A stretch of DNA of 64,000 nucleotides from the NCBI GenBank assembly GCA_001897835.1, contig MKUN01000029.1, positions 1 to 64,000 of the forward strand, in the 5' to 3' direction. Shown here piece after piece: positions 29,634-39,657 of this stretch; position 1 is the first letter of the stretch; each line of letters begins with the position of its first letter. Position numbers and translations under genes: made by a program. The notes under the pieces are model-generated. The model was not told the DNA's origin and did not search any database. It was given only the letters and a program-made list of their open reading frames with translations. The stretch comes from Bacteroidetes bacterium 46-16. GTDB taxonomy: Bacteria; Bacteroidota; Bacteroidia; Chitinophagales; Chitinophagaceae.

Positions 29634-31187
29634 ATGAAAGCAAAACTTTATCCTTACCTGCCCGGTGTGCTGTTATTTATTATAGCACTGCTCATTAGCA
29701 TCTTTACCTTTAAGGATTACGGCGTTGCATGGGATGAACCGATACAGGTAGAAATTGGTACAGTCTATTATAATTACGTAGCACAGCACGATACCAAACT
29801 GGAGACCTATGATAGCAGGGAATATGGTGCTGGCTTTGAATTGCCCCTTATCTTCCTTCAAAAAAAGCTGCGTATCGATGACAGCAGGAACGTTTACCTG
29901 TTTCGCCATTTTGTAACACACTTATTTTTTCTCATAGCAGCATTTTGTGCATACCTGCTGTGCTACCGTTTGTTTCAAAACCGTCTTATTGCGTCACTGG
30001 GTTTCATACTGATCGTCTGTATGCCCAGGATATATGCCCATTCCTATTTCAATACAAAGGATATCCCTTTATTAAGTATGTTCCTGGTCACCTTCACTGT
30101 TGCCCAGGCTGCGTTTAAGAAGAATAAGGCCCCATGGTACCTGCTCCTGGGTATGGCATGTGGTTATACCATAAGCATTCGTATCACTGGCATCCTGCCG
30201 GTAGCGATGCTCACTGTTTTTCTCCTTGTAGATATGGTCACATGCCTGGTAAATAAGAAAAATGCCCGAAAAGCAGTAATGCACCTCTTCATTTTTATTT
30301 TCTCATCCACGTTTACCTTATACTTATGCTGGCCTACATTATGGCATCACCCTTTAAAGAATTTCATTTGGGCTTACAATACCTTAGCACACTTCAGCAA
30401 TTGGGGGGGCAAACTATTATTTATGGGGCAAGTATATGATGGCAATACCATACCATGGTATTATGCACCTGTATGGTTTGGCATTTCTACCCCTATACTT
30501 TGGCTGATAGCGGGTATTACAGGTATCGTATTTATCATTGTAGCTTTTTTAAAACGCCCGCTTTCCTTTATCCAAAATACGCCTTACCGTAATTACACCT
30601 TGTACCTTGCATGTTTTTTCGGTCCCTTATTAATGGTCATAGCCCTGCACTCTGTACTATATGACGACTGGCGGCACCTTTACTTTATCTATCCTGCATT
30701 TGCGCTCCTTGCACTATATGCCGTCAATGCCCTGCTACATACAAAATGGAAAAGGATTGTTTATGCCTTATGTCTTATGCAGGTAGCTTTGGTGATGGTT
30801 TTTATGGTCCGTGCACATCCATTTCAGCAAGTGTATTTCAACCAGCTCGTTAGCCATAAAGATGAAAGTCACAGGAAAAATTACGAGCTCGAATATTGGG
30901 GTTGCGCTTACAAGCAGGCCTTCGACTATATACTTGCTCACGATAGTTCCGACAGCATCCGGGTTTTCTGGTCGTTGAATCCCGTCATCAATAATGTTGA
31001 TTTTCTGCCCGCAGAATACCGGAAACGCTTTTTGCTCCTTAACCGTAATGAAGTACCCTACTATTTTATCACAAATTTCCGCGGGCATCCGCAGGATTTC
31101 AATTATCCATACACCTATTATAATATTAAAGTGCAGAATAGCACTATACTAAGGGTATATAAATGCTATAAAGAAGAAGGCAAATAA
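29634..31187 (+). CDS. Membrane glycosyltransferase, GT39/PMT-like
   Basis: Multi-TM; FTFKDYGVAWDEPIQVEIG with acidic loop after TM1; FLIAAFCAYLLCYRLFQNRLIASLGFILIVCMPRIYAHSYFNTKDIPLL. ATG 29634 preferred over track start 29607. Confidence 0.75.
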   Translation: MKAKLYPYLPGVLLFIIALLISIFTFKDYGVAWDEPIQVEIGTVYYNYVAQHDTKLETYDSREYGAGFELPLIFLQKKLRIDDSRNVYLFRHFVTHLFFLIAAFCAYLLCYRLFQNRLIASLGFILIVCMPRIYAHSYFNTKDIPLLSMFLVTFTVAQAAFKKNKAPWYLLLGMACGYTISIRITGILPVAMLTVFLLVDMVTCLVNKKNARKAVMHLFIFIFSSTFTLYLCWPTLWHHPLKNFIWAYNTLAHFSNWGGKLLFMGQVYDGNTIPWYYAPVWFGISTPILWLIAGITGIVFIIVAFLKRPLSFIQNTPYRNYTLYLACFFGPLLMVIALHSVLYDDWRHLYFIYPAFALLALYAVNALLHTKWKRIVYALCLMQVALVMVFMVRAHPFQQVYFNQLVSHKDESHRKNYELEYWGCAYKQAFDYILAHDSSDSIRVFWSLNPVINNVDFLPAEYRKRFLLLNRNEVPYYFITNFRGHPQDFNYPYTYYNIKVQNSTILRVYKCYKEEGK

Positions 31188-31192
31188 CAAAA

Positions 31193-31226
31193 AGGTAGCG
31201 GGCTTGTTATAACAAGCCCGCTACCT
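31193..31226. terminator. Perfect 34-bp palindrome terminator between convergent genes
   Basis: AGGTAGCGGGCTTGTTATAACAAGCCCGCTACCT equals its reverse complement; T-run follows on the minus strand, so best fit is the TonB receptor transcript. Confidence 0.85.
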
Positions 31227-31235
31227 ACCTCAATG

Positions 31236-33467
31236 CTACTTGATCGAATACCTGATACCTGCATAGATATTCCTGCCCATTACAGGCCCCCATATCATTG
31301 AAGCATCAAAATCCTTTCCGAAAGGATCACCTGAGCCCAGTATAGGGTTGGGCTGCATATAATTGGTAAGGTTTTCACCACCCAGATATAATTCAAGATC
31401 GTTCCTGAACTTTTTGCTTACCTGTGCATTCATCTGCACAAAGGATGGTGACCTGTATCCTTGCGGAGTGCTATACAGAGAAGGGATCCTTTTTGTCCCT
31501 ATCCACTGTATCGTATAATCAAATTTCCAGCTATTATTGGTTTCGTAACCAAAATTGGCAAAGGCCCTGTTGGCCGCTACGAGCGGCTTCTCTTTCATAA
31601 CGCCAGCATATCTTGTCATTACGTTGTACCAGCGATAAGCAAGACGCATGCTCAAATTGTGTACCAGCTCATAATCGAGCTGGGCCTGCAGGCTGTGCGC
31701 AAAGGAGTTTCCATGCAGGTTGTAAAAAGAAACCTGCCCCGGCACTTCCGCATCAGCTACCACCTGGTTTTGAAACCAGGTATAGTAATAATCTACGCCA
31801 AAGGAACCATCCCTGTAATTCAGCATGAACTTTTGTGTCAGGTTCACACCTGTATTCCAGGCCACCTCAGGCTGCAGATCATAGTTATTGCCTTTTACAG
31901 GTATAATAAAGCTGCGGCTACTGGCCATGTAACCCATGTTCTCAGCCAGTATATTGGCCGTGCGCTGGGCACGCCCTATCGACACACGTAATGCAGTCTT
32001 TTTGAACGGTGCATAACGCAAGTGCAGGCGCGGGGTAATAAAGCCCCCATACAGGCTATTGTAGTCGCCACGCAAGCCTGCTACGGCGGTAAACTTTTCC
32101 AGGTAAGTGTAGGTATATTCTGCAAATGCACCCGGCACAATTTCAGTACGCCTGAAGCGGTCCAATTCAAAGCCTTCGTTGTAATCATCTACAAGTGAGC
32201 TCAGGCCCAGCTTAAACCCATGGTTGGTGTTGCCGATTATGGACTGTAATATAAGGTTAGCATACAGGCTTTTCTGCGTGGCATCATAAGCGCGTTGCCC
32301 ATATAGAGCATCCTGGTTGTGGTATACCCCCGATAGTTGCAGCCCTATACTTGTTGCAGGTTTGTCAGGGAATATCTTGCCTATCTTGGCCCATCCTTCA
32401 GCACGTTTTGTATTCAGCTCAAAGCCCCACGGCTTACCAGCCAGCTGCTCATCGCCTTTGTGGTAGGCCCATTGTCCCCCGGTATTGGTCTTATACACAC
32501 CCTTAATACCCGCCTGCAGTTCAAGCCCATTATTCCCGTGATAGAACCAACGGTTGAGCAGTACGAACTGGTTGCCCAATGGCTGATCAAGGAAGCCATC
32601 GTTATTCTGATCTGTCTTTAGCCATTGCGAACTAACATTGGCAAACAAGTTGGAAGAGAGTTTTTTATTGAACTCTTTACGACCATAGAAATTGCCCTCG
32701 GTACGCCCCTGCCCGTTTTGATAAGCATTCAACAACACCTTTTCATCCTCAAAAGGCTTGCGCAATTCTATATTTATCTGGCCAGCTACACTTTCGTAAC
32801 CGTTCACTACGCTCCCGGTCCCCTTACTTAACTGCATACCTTCGATCCATATGCCGGGTGTATAGGTAAGACCCGTGATCGCAGCAAGGCCGCGCACGTC
32901 AGGAATATTCTCCCGGGTAATAAGCGTATAAGGCCCGGCCAGGCCCAGCATTTGTATCTGTTTATAGCCCGACACGGCATCGGTAAATGCGACATCGACC
33001 GAAGGGGTGGTCTCGAAACTTTCACTAAGATTGCAGCAGGCAGCTTTGAGCAATTCACCTTTTCCTATTTCTTCTACCTTCATAGGCTTCATAAGGCCTA
33101 TGCGGGTAGTGTTCAAATGCTGCTTTATGACTACCTCTTTCAACCTCCTCGGGGCTTTTAAGACCACATTTATGTTATTATTCCCCGCTTGCAGCTGAAC
33201 CGTATCCGGGTCGTAACCGATATAGGAGATCACCAGCCTGCCGGCACTGTCGGGTATATCCAGGCTGAAGCTACCATCAGCCGAGGTCTGTGTGCCTGTT
33301 GCTGTTCCCGGTATGGCTACCGTTGCACCCGGCAATGCCTGTTTTTTATCTTTTCCGTTCTTTTCATATACGGCACCCGTCACTTGCCTGACCGTTGGCT
33401 GTGCCAATACGGAGCTACATGCAAGCAAGGATATGCCGCTGAAAAGCAGTCTGTTCATATAATTCAT
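31236..33467 (-). CDS. TonB-dependent receptor with CarboxypepD_reg-like domain, probably metal-related
   Basis: QVTGAVYEKNGKDKKQALPGATVAIPGTATGTQTSADGSFSLDIPDSAGRLVISYIGYDP; plug IPDVRGLAAITGLTYTPGIWIEGMQLSKGTGSVVNGYESVAGQINIELRKP; Cys pair KAACCNLSESFETTPSVDVAF. Confidence 0.92.
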   Translation of the reverse strand: MNYMNRLLFSGISLLACSSVLAQPTVRQVTGAVYEKNGKDKKQALPGATVAIPGTATGTQTSADGSFSLDIPDSAGRLVISYIGYDPDTVQLQAGNNNINVVLKAPRRLKEVVIKQHLNTTRIGLMKPMKVEEIGKGELLKAACCNLSESFETTPSVDVAFTDAVSGYKQIQMLGLAGPYTLITRENIPDVRGLAAITGLTYTPGIWIEGMQLSKGTGSVVNGYESVAGQINIELRKPFEDEKVLLNAYQNGQGRTEGNFYGRKEFNKKLSSNLFANVSSQWLKTDQNNDGFLDQPLGNQFVLLNRWFYHGNNGLELQAGIKGVYKTNTGGQWAYHKGDEQLAGKPWGFELNTKRAEGWAKIGKIFPDKPATSIGLQLSGVYHNQDALYGQRAYDATQKSLYANLILQSIIGNTNHGFKLGLSSLVDDYNEGFELDRFRRTEIVPGAFAEYTYTYLEKFTAVAGLRGDYNSLYGGFITPRLHLRYAPFKKTALRVSIGRAQRTANILAENMGYMASSRSFIIPVKGNNYDLQPEVAWNTGVNLTQKFMLNYRDGSFGVDYYYTWFQNQVVADAEVPGQVSFYNLHGNSFAHSLQAQLDYELVHNLSMRLAYRWYNVMTRYAGVMKEKPLVAANRAFANFGYETNNSWKFDYTIQWIGTKRIPSLYSTPQGYRSPSFVQMNAQVSKKFRNDLELYLGGENLTNYMQPNPILGSGDPFGKDFDASMIWGPVMGRNIYAGIRYSIK

Positions 33468-33481
33468 TTCGCGATGAGGTT

Positions 33482-33832
33482 TTAGTGTTTATGTATGGCC
33501 TGGTCCTTGTATGCACAGCATTCCGGCAGCTTCTTATAATCTTCGTCCTTTACTTTCACCAGTTCCGACTCATGGCCGGCATGGGCCACGTGCTCCAGGA
33601 CGGTTTGTGCGGAGGTTAGCGATGGCCGGTAAGTAATGGTCAGTTGCTGCGTTTCCTTATCCCATTCTGCACGTTTGACACCTTTGATATAAGCAGCATT
33701 CTCAATGCGCTTTTTACATTGTTCACAATTTCCCGAGACCTTATAATGCTCCGTAACTATATCTTTTTTGTGCTGCGCAAAAAGAGTAAGGGAAGAAAAT
33801 ATAACTAATAGAAAAACGATGATCCGTTTCAT
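33482..33832 (-). CDS. Exported heavy-metal-associated (HMA) domain protein
   Basis: Signal peptide; HYKVSGNCEQCKKRIENAAYIKGVKRAEWDKETQQLTITY (CxxC HMA); C-terminal LPECCAYKDQAIHKH. Confidence 0.9.
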   Translation of the reverse strand: MKRIIVFLLVIFSSLTLFAQHKKDIVTEHYKVSGNCEQCKKRIENAAYIKGVKRAEWDKETQQLTITYRPSLTSAQTVLEHVAHAGHESELVKVKDEDYKKLPECCAYKDQAIHKH

Positions 33833-33891
33833 AAAAAATCACTTATTAAGGTTAAAAAATAAAATGTACTTATCCGTATACGGGAGTACAG

Positions 33892-34314
33892 TTAACCATA
33901 ATAAGTGAAGCGGGAATGGAGCTTGTATAAAGGTATATTTTGCCAGGTACCCGGCGGGGCATTGGCTTGATGTTGGGTAGCCGTAAGTGATAAAGCCGGC
34001 AGTGCCAAAGACCTCTCGCCATACAGCGGCAATACAGCTACATTAAAAAGCGGGATTTGTAATTTTAATTTATACGCAGATGCGTTGTTCTGTTCCTGCT
34101 GCACCTTAGCTACCACTACTTTGTCCTTGCAGCATTTCATGGGCTTCTTTGCCTCATTGCCGCAACCATCGTTGGCGCAACCGCCACAAAGTGCGGCTTT
34201 CAGGTACATATTCCATGATACCAGCTTGCTGCCGCAATAATGTGTGCTGATCATCACGCCCGACATTGCGAGCATATAGATGAACATCAACGGTATAGCA
34301 AGAAAACGCTTCAT
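33892..34314 (-). CDS. HYC_CC_PP family protein
   Basis: The three naming motifs occur in order: STHYCGSKL, PMKCCKDK, NAPPGTWQNIPLYKL. Confidence 0.88.
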   Translation of the reverse strand: MKRFLAIPLMFIYMLAMSGVMISTHYCGSKLVSWNMYLKAALCGGCANDGCGNEAKKPMKCCKDKVVVAKVQQEQNNASAYKLKLQIPLFNVAVLPLYGERSLALPALSLTATQHQANAPPGTWQNIPLYKLHSRFTYYG

Positions 34315-34322
34315 TATCCCTG

Positions 34323-34330
34323 CAAAGATA
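34323..34330 (-). promoter_or_regulatory. -7 element TATCTTTG for the metal-handling cluster
   Basis: TATCTTTG-CAGGGATA-ATG on minus strand. Confidence 0.5.
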
Positions 34331-34394
34331 CGTACTTAAACAATAAGGGCCTTATAGGATCATGGTATAAGCTTACATTATTCAGCAAACGGCA

Positions 34395-34997
34395 TCATTG
34401 TTTTAACGCCTTCGCTACCATGGGTGTAAGTTTCCCGACCCATATGGCATACTCTTTTGCCGAGGGGTGCAAGCCATCTGCGGCAAGATATGCAGGTTGT
34501 GCCCCATTTTGCCTTGTGCTGTCGGTTATATACAGGTAATGGCACTTATGTGCCTCTGTTATGTCTTTGCAGGTAGTATTATACATATCTATCTCCCGGG
34601 CTACCCGCTCCCTGTCCCGGCCTTCGGCAAATGGCGTAGCGCCCCAGTCGGGTATAGAGAGTACAAATACATTTTGCGTATGCCCATTGGCAAATATAAT
34701 TGCCTGCCGGAGCAACTGCTCATATTCTTCCCTGTAGTTTTCCACGGTCCGGCCACGATATTGGTTGTTAACACCGATCAGCAGTGTTACAAAAGAAAAA
34801 GTTTCATGAATATTATGCTCACAAATGGCTGTAGCCAGTTCATCGGTCGTCCAGCCTGTTTGAGCTATGATCACAGGGGCCGATACTTCCAGATGTTGCT
34901 CTTTTAAATGATTCACCAGCTGATGCGGAAAATTCTCCTGCATCGGTACTTGCTCCCCGATAGTATATGAATCGCCCAGGGCGAGATATGTATACAT
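34395..34997 (-). CDS. SGNH/GDSL-type hydrolase
   Basis: YLALGDSYTIGEQVP (GDS), LIGVNNQYRG (GxN), AADGLHPSAKEYA (DxxH). Confidence 0.93.
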   Translation of the reverse strand: MYTYLALGDSYTIGEQVPMQENFPHQLVNHLKEQHLEVSAPVIIAQTGWTTDELATAICEHNIHETFSFVTLLIGVNNQYRGRTVENYREEYEQLLRQAIIFANGHTQNVFVLSIPDWGATPFAEGRDRERVAREIDMYNTTCKDITEAHKCHYLYITDSTRQNGAQPAYLAADGLHPSAKEYAIWVGKLTPMVAKALKQ

Positions 34998-35019
34998 AGC
35001 CTGTCTTAATCTACTATCC

Positions 35020-36393
35020 TTAATTGATAAATACTGTTTTCACATTCACAAACTCCCGTATGCCAAATATACTCAATTCCCTGCCATAGCCACTTTGCTT
35101 CACCCCACCAAAAGGCAGCCGTGCATCTGAATGCACAAATGCATTTACAAAACAGTTACCGGCCTGCAATTCCTTAGCCGCTATCTTTTCAGCACGGGCC
35201 CTGTTCTTTGAAAAGATGCCTGCACCCAGTCCGTAAATACTATCGTTGGCTATGCGTATCGCATCCTTCTCATCTTTGGCTTCTATAATGGCCGCCACCG
35301 GCCCAAACAATTCTTCGTCATAAGCCGGCATACCCTTTTTAACATTACTGAGCACAGTTGGCGGGTAAAAAGCTCCTTCGCCCACAGGTATGTAACCACC
35401 ACAAAGCAGCTTTGCACCCATGGCTATACTCCTTTGCACCTGGTCGTGCAACGTATCGCGCAGGTCCACACGAGCAAGGGGGCCTATTTTGTTAGCCTTA
35501 TCCATGGGGTCACCAAATGTCGCTGCCTTCATTTGCTCTACTACTCTTTGCTCAAACTCTTTCCGGATGGCTTTTACCGCGACGAAACGTTTTGCGGCTA
35601 CACAGCTTTGCCCGCTATTCACCAGCCTGCCATTTACACTAACCTGTACGGCTGTAGCCATATCTGCATCCTCCAGTATGATATAAGCATCGCTGCCACC
35701 CAATTCCAACACCTGCTTCTTGATATGTGCTGCCGCAACGGATGCTACTGCTTTACCTGCTGCTGTACTACCCGTCAGGGTCACAGCACTGATAACCGGT
35801 TCGGCTATAAGATCCTTCATCTGCGAAGAGGGTAACAACAGGGTCTGGAACAATCCCTTTGGGGCACCCGATCTCTTCACCACATCTTCTATTGCCAATG
35901 CACAACCGCTTACGTTTGAGGCATGCTTCAAGATCATACTATTGCCGGCCATGATAGCCGGGCCCATGGCGCGGAACACCTGCCAGTAGGGAAAATTCCA
36001 TGGCATGATGGCCAGTACCACACCTAAAGGCTGAAAAGACACATAACTTTTTCGCGCATCGGTCTCCACTTTTTCATCTGCAAGGAATTTTAGGCCTTCC
36101 CTGGCATAAAACTCAAATGTCTTTGCGCATTTTTCCACTTCGTCAAGGCTTTGCTGTATGGGTTTACCCATTTCGGCAGTAGCCAGTTCTGCCAGTTGCT
36201 GCTTCTGCTTCCTTAATTGTGCGGCTATTTTTTTTAATACCTGGCCTCGCTCTTTCAATGAAAGGAGGCGCCATTCATTATATGTTTTGTGTGCCTGCTG
36301 CAGGGCTTTTTTTACTTTCACCTCATCATGCATCTCATATGTAGCTAATACCGAACCAGTTGTGGGACTTACGGACTGAAGAACATTTGCCAT
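35020..36393 (-). CDS. NAD(P)-dependent aldehyde dehydrogenase, succinate-semialdehyde dehydrogenase type
   Basis: VVLAIMPWNFPYWQVFRAMGPAIMAGN, VTLTGSTAAGKAV, VLELGGSDAYIIL, NSGQSCVAAKRF. Confidence 0.93.
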   Translation of the reverse strand: MANVLQSVSPTTGSVLATYEMHDEVKVKKALQQAHKTYNEWRLLSLKERGQVLKKIAAQLRKQKQQLAELATAEMGKPIQQSLDEVEKCAKTFEFYAREGLKFLADEKVETDARKSYVSFQPLGVVLAIMPWNFPYWQVFRAMGPAIMAGNSMILKHASNVSGCALAIEDVVKRSGAPKGLFQTLLLPSSQMKDLIAEPVISAVTLTGSTAAGKAVASVAAAHIKKQVLELGGSDAYIILEDADMATAVQVSVNGRLVNSGQSCVAAKRFVAVKAIRKEFEQRVVEQMKAATFGDPMDKANKIGPLARVDLRDTLHDQVQRSIAMGAKLLCGGYIPVGEGAFYPPTVLSNVKKGMPAYDEELFGPVAAIIEAKDEKDAIRIANDSIYGLGAGIFSKNRARAEKIAAKELQAGNCFVNAFVHSDARLPFGGVKQSGYGRELSIFGIREFVNVKTVFIN

Positions 36394-36519
36394 GGCTATT
36401 TGTATTTTTATTCAAAATTAAATAAGACAAAGGGTACAAAAGCTTTATTATTTTTGATGCCCCTATAAGTTTGTGTTAAATAAGAAACAAAGCGCATTTA
36501 AATAGCTGAATATAAGAAC

Positions 36520-37923
36520 ATGACAGTTGACAAAATAAAATTCGGGACCGACGGCTGGCGCGCCATAATAGCGCAGGACTTCACTGTATATAACGTGGCC
36601 CGTGTATCGCAGGGCCTCGCCGACTGGCTGCTGAAACGCGGCAGCGAGCCAAAGGTAGTACTGGGACACGACTGCCGCTTTGGCGGCGAGTTGTTTTGCG
36701 AGACGGTAGCCAAAGTATTGTGCAATAATGGTGTGAAAGTACTAATGGCTAAAGGTTTTGTAAGTACGCCCATGATATCCTTCGGCGTACTGGAATTAAA
36801 AGCACAGCAGGGTGTGGTGATCACCGCATCACACAACCCACCGTCATACAATGGTTATAAACTAAAAGGCGCCCATGGCGGCCCGTCAAGCCCTAATGAT
36901 ATTGCTGCTGTAGAGGCCTTGATACCTGAAGAAGTAACAATACCCAAAGAATCATTGTCGCATTGGGAAGATAAGGGCTTACTGGAGTATGTGAACCTGG
37001 AAGATATGTACGTAGAGTACCTGGATCAAAAATTCGATTTTCCTGCACTGTCGGGGTCACCCTTCAAGATGGCTTATGATGCTATGTATGGAGCCGGGCA
37101 AAATGTGATCCGCAGGACATTGCCTGGTGCTGTGCTGCTGCATTGCGATGATAATCCCGGCTTTAAAGGCCAGGCACCTGAACCGCTGGACAAGAACCTG
37201 AAAGAACTGGCCCAAACCATTAAGACCACCCCTGAACTAAAAATAGGCCTTGCCACAGACGGCGACGCCGACCGCATAGGGCTTTATGATGAGGATGGCA
37301 ATTTCGTAGACGCACACCATATCATATTGTTGCTGATACACTACCTGCACAAGTATAAGGGCATGAATGGCAAGGTAGCCATTGCCTTCTCCGTGACCGA
37401 CAGGGTGAAGCGCATGTGCGAAAAGTATGGGCTACCTGTTGAAGTGACACCAATAGGCTTTAAATACATCAGCGAGATAATGGTGCATGAGGATGTGCTG
37501 GTAGGCGGGGAAGAAAGCGGCGGTATAGCAGTAAAAGGCCACATACCTGAGCGTGATGGGATCTATGACGGCCTGGCACTTTATGAATTCATGAGCAAAA
37601 GTGGTAAAACACTAAAAGAGCTCTGCCAGGAGGTGTATGACGTGGTAGGCACTTTCGTATATGAACGTAACGACCTGCATATAGACAATGACAAAAAGAA
37701 CGCGATCATTAAAAAGGCCCAGGACGATGGCTATCCTGCCTTCGGCAAATATACCTTTAACAGGCGCGAGACGATAGACGGGGTTAAATATCACCTGGAT
37801 AACGGGGGCTGGATGATGCTGCGTGCATCGGGCACCGAACCCCTGCTACGCATATACGCTGAAGGAAACAGCAAGGAAGAAACACTGGATATACTGGAAG
37901 AAGTGAAGAAGGTTATACTCTGA
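36520..37923 (+). CDS. Phosphoglucomutase/phosphomannomutase family protein
   Basis: IKFGTDGWRAIIAQDFT, VVITASHNPPSYNGYKLKGAHGGPSSP, LATDGDADRIGLYDE, RASGTEPLLRIYAEG. Confidence 0.95.
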   Translation: MTVDKIKFGTDGWRAIIAQDFTVYNVARVSQGLADWLLKRGSEPKVVLGHDCRFGGELFCETVAKVLCNNGVKVLMAKGFVSTPMISFGVLELKAQQGVVITASHNPPSYNGYKLKGAHGGPSSPNDIAAVEALIPEEVTIPKESLSHWEDKGLLEYVNLEDMYVEYLDQKFDFPALSGSPFKMAYDAMYGAGQNVIRRTLPGAVLLHCDDNPGFKGQAPEPLDKNLKELAQTIKTTPELKIGLATDGDADRIGLYDEDGNFVDAHHIILLLIHYLHKYKGMNGKVAIAFSVTDRVKRMCEKYGLPVEVTPIGFKYISEIMVHEDVLVGGEESGGIAVKGHIPERDGIYDGLALYEFMSKSGKTLKELCQEVYDVVGTFVYERNDLHIDNDKKNAIIKKAQDDGYPAFGKYTFNRRETIDGVKYHLDNGGWMMLRASGTEPLLRIYAEGNSKEETLDILEEVKKVIL

Positions 37924-37948
37924 TCTATATGATCGCAGGATAAAAAAT

Positions 37949-37972
37949 AAGCGGGGCACAAAAGCCCCGCTT
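37949..37972. terminator. Terminator hairpin between phosphohexomutase and transaldolase-like gene
   Basis: AAGCGGGGC-ACAAAA-GCCCCGCTT followed by CACTTTTT on the plus strand. Confidence 0.9.
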
Positions 37973-37993
37973 CACTTTTTGTATGATCGCAAA

Positions 37994-38647
37994 TTATTGC
38001 ATTGATTTGGCATCCTTCAGGAATTGCTCCAGGCCCAGGTCGGTAAGCGGATGCTTGAGCAGGCCAAGGATAGAACTGAGGGGGCAAGTGCATACGTCGG
38101 CACCGGCCTCGGCACAGCGTACTATGTGCAGCGGATTGCGTATAGAGGCAGCAAGCACTTCGGTCATAAAGCCCTGCGCGTTATAGATGCCTACTATCTG
38201 CTCTATAAGCTGCACACCATCCCAGCCGCTATCGTCTATACGACCGAGAAATGGCGACACAAATGTGGCACCAGCCTTTGCGGCCAATATAGCCTGCCCG
38301 GCTGAAAACACCAGCGTGCAATTTGTACGGATACCGTTATCGGTAAACCATTTAATGGCTTTAATACCATCTTTGATCATTGGTACTTTTACCACGATGT
38401 TCTCATGTATGGCAGCCAGCTTTTTACCTTCCTCTACAATACCGTCGAAAGTAGTGCCCAATACTTCAGCGCTTACCGGGCCATCCACTATTTCACAAAT
38501 GGTCTTGTAATGCTGCATTACCGCATCTGTTCCCTTAATGCCTTCTTTAGCCATCAATGAAGGATTGGTAGTAACCCCGTCGAGAATACCCAGATCGTGC
38601 GCTTCCTTTATCTGGTCGAGATTAGCTGTATCAATAAAGAATTTCAT
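37994..38647 (-). CDS. Fructose-6-phosphate aldolase / transaldolase-like (TalC/FSA)
   Basis: MKFFIDTANLDQIKEAHDLGILDGVTTNPSLMAKEG...VVKVPMIKDGIKAIKWFTDNGIRTNCTLVFSAGQAILAAKAGATFVSPFLGRIDD. Confidence 0.95.
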   Translation of the reverse strand: MKFFIDTANLDQIKEAHDLGILDGVTTNPSLMAKEGIKGTDAVMQHYKTICEIVDGPVSAEVLGTTFDGIVEEGKKLAAIHENIVVKVPMIKDGIKAIKWFTDNGIRTNCTLVFSAGQAILAAKAGATFVSPFLGRIDDSGWDGVQLIEQIVGIYNAQGFMTEVLAASIRNPLHIVRCAEAGADVCTCPLSSILGLLKHPLTDLGLEQFLKDAKSMQ

Positions 38648-38793
38648 ATAGCTTGTATTTCGGCTGCAAGTTAACTAAAACCTCAGGTGCAGAAAGCTAT
38701 AAAGATCATTTGGGGATAACTGGTGGATATGTAACAGGGTCAAACAGCCAAATGCAAGGCATAATTTTTATCCCTTTAGGATGAAAGATATCT

Positions 38794-39459
38794 ATGCTGC
38801 AAACAATATCAATAATATCCATATTAGCGGGCATCCTGTCCTCGCTCATCATACTGTTCCACGTATTGGCAGGGCATCAACAGAAAATGATGGTAATGAA
38901 CTTTGTATGGATCATTAGCGGCTTGTATGGCGGCCCAATTGCCTTGCTGGCATATTTCACTATCGGTAAAAAGGGCGCTTCCAATACCAGCCATGAAAAA
39001 GAAAACAGATCAAAGATAAGCTGGGAAAGTGTGGTGCTCAGTACCCTGCATTGTGGTAGCGGCTGCACCACAGGCGACATTATTGCCGAAACGCTGCTCT
39101 TATTGTTCCCCTTTACGCTATGGGGCAGCAAACTGGCTGCTTCGTGGACACTGGATTATCTCTTTGCATTCGCAGTGGGTATCTTATTTCAGTATTATGC
39201 TATAAAACCAATGAAAGATCTGCGGCCCAGGGAGGCCCTGGCGGCTGCATTTAAGGCCGATACACTATCCTTAACTACATGGCAGGTAGGTATGTACGGG
39301 GGTATGGCCATAGCTGATTTCCTCATTTTCAAACATCAACTTGAAGCAACTACCACCCTCTTCTGGTTTGTAATGCAACTGGCTATGTTACTGGGATTTC
39401 TGACCGCCTACCCGGCTAATGTGTGGTTAATTAAAAAAGGTATAAAAGAGCCGATGTAG
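38794..39459 (+). CDS. DUF4396-like membrane protein
   Basis: SVVLSTLHCGSGCTTGDIIAETLLLLFPFTLWGSKLAASWTLDYLFAFAVGILFQYYAIKPM. Confidence 0.82.
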   Translation: MLQTISIISILAGILSSLIILFHVLAGHQQKMMVMNFVWIISGLYGGPIALLAYFTIGKKGASNTSHEKENRSKISWESVVLSTLHCGSGCTTGDIIAETLLLLFPFTLWGSKLAASWTLDYLFAFAVGILFQYYAIKPMKDLRPREALAAAFKADTLSLTTWQVGMYGGMAIADFLIFKHQLEATTTLFWFVMQLAMLLGFLTAYPANVWLIKKGIKEPM

Positions 39460-39477
39460 GTAAAAGGGCATAAAAAA

Positions 39478-39577
39478 ACTGGCAAGTTACTTACATCGCG
39501 CCGCTACAACCGAACACCCTTGCTGCATTCCTGCCCTGGGGGATTCATCGGGAGCTGGCCGTATAAGACTTGCCAGG
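39478..39577 (-). ncRNA. ffs: Bacterial small signal recognition particle RNA (4.5S-like)
   Basis: Minus strand CTGGCAAGTCTTATACGGCCAGCTCCCGATGAATCCCCCAGGGCAGGAATGCAGCAAGGGTGTTCGGTTGTAGCGGCGCGATGTAAGTAACTTGCCAG then TTTTTTTATG. SRP domain IV signature GGCAGGAATGCAGCAAGG; closing stem CTGGCAAGT/ACTTGCCAG; 3' T-run; TACATTTG promoter element at 39582-39589. Confidence 0.9.
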
Positions 39578-39657
39578 GCTGCAAATGTAAGGAGATTTGG
39601 GGAGTTTTTTAGCGGTTCTGGAAAAGAAATCTCTTTATAAGTAATAATTAAAGTCAA

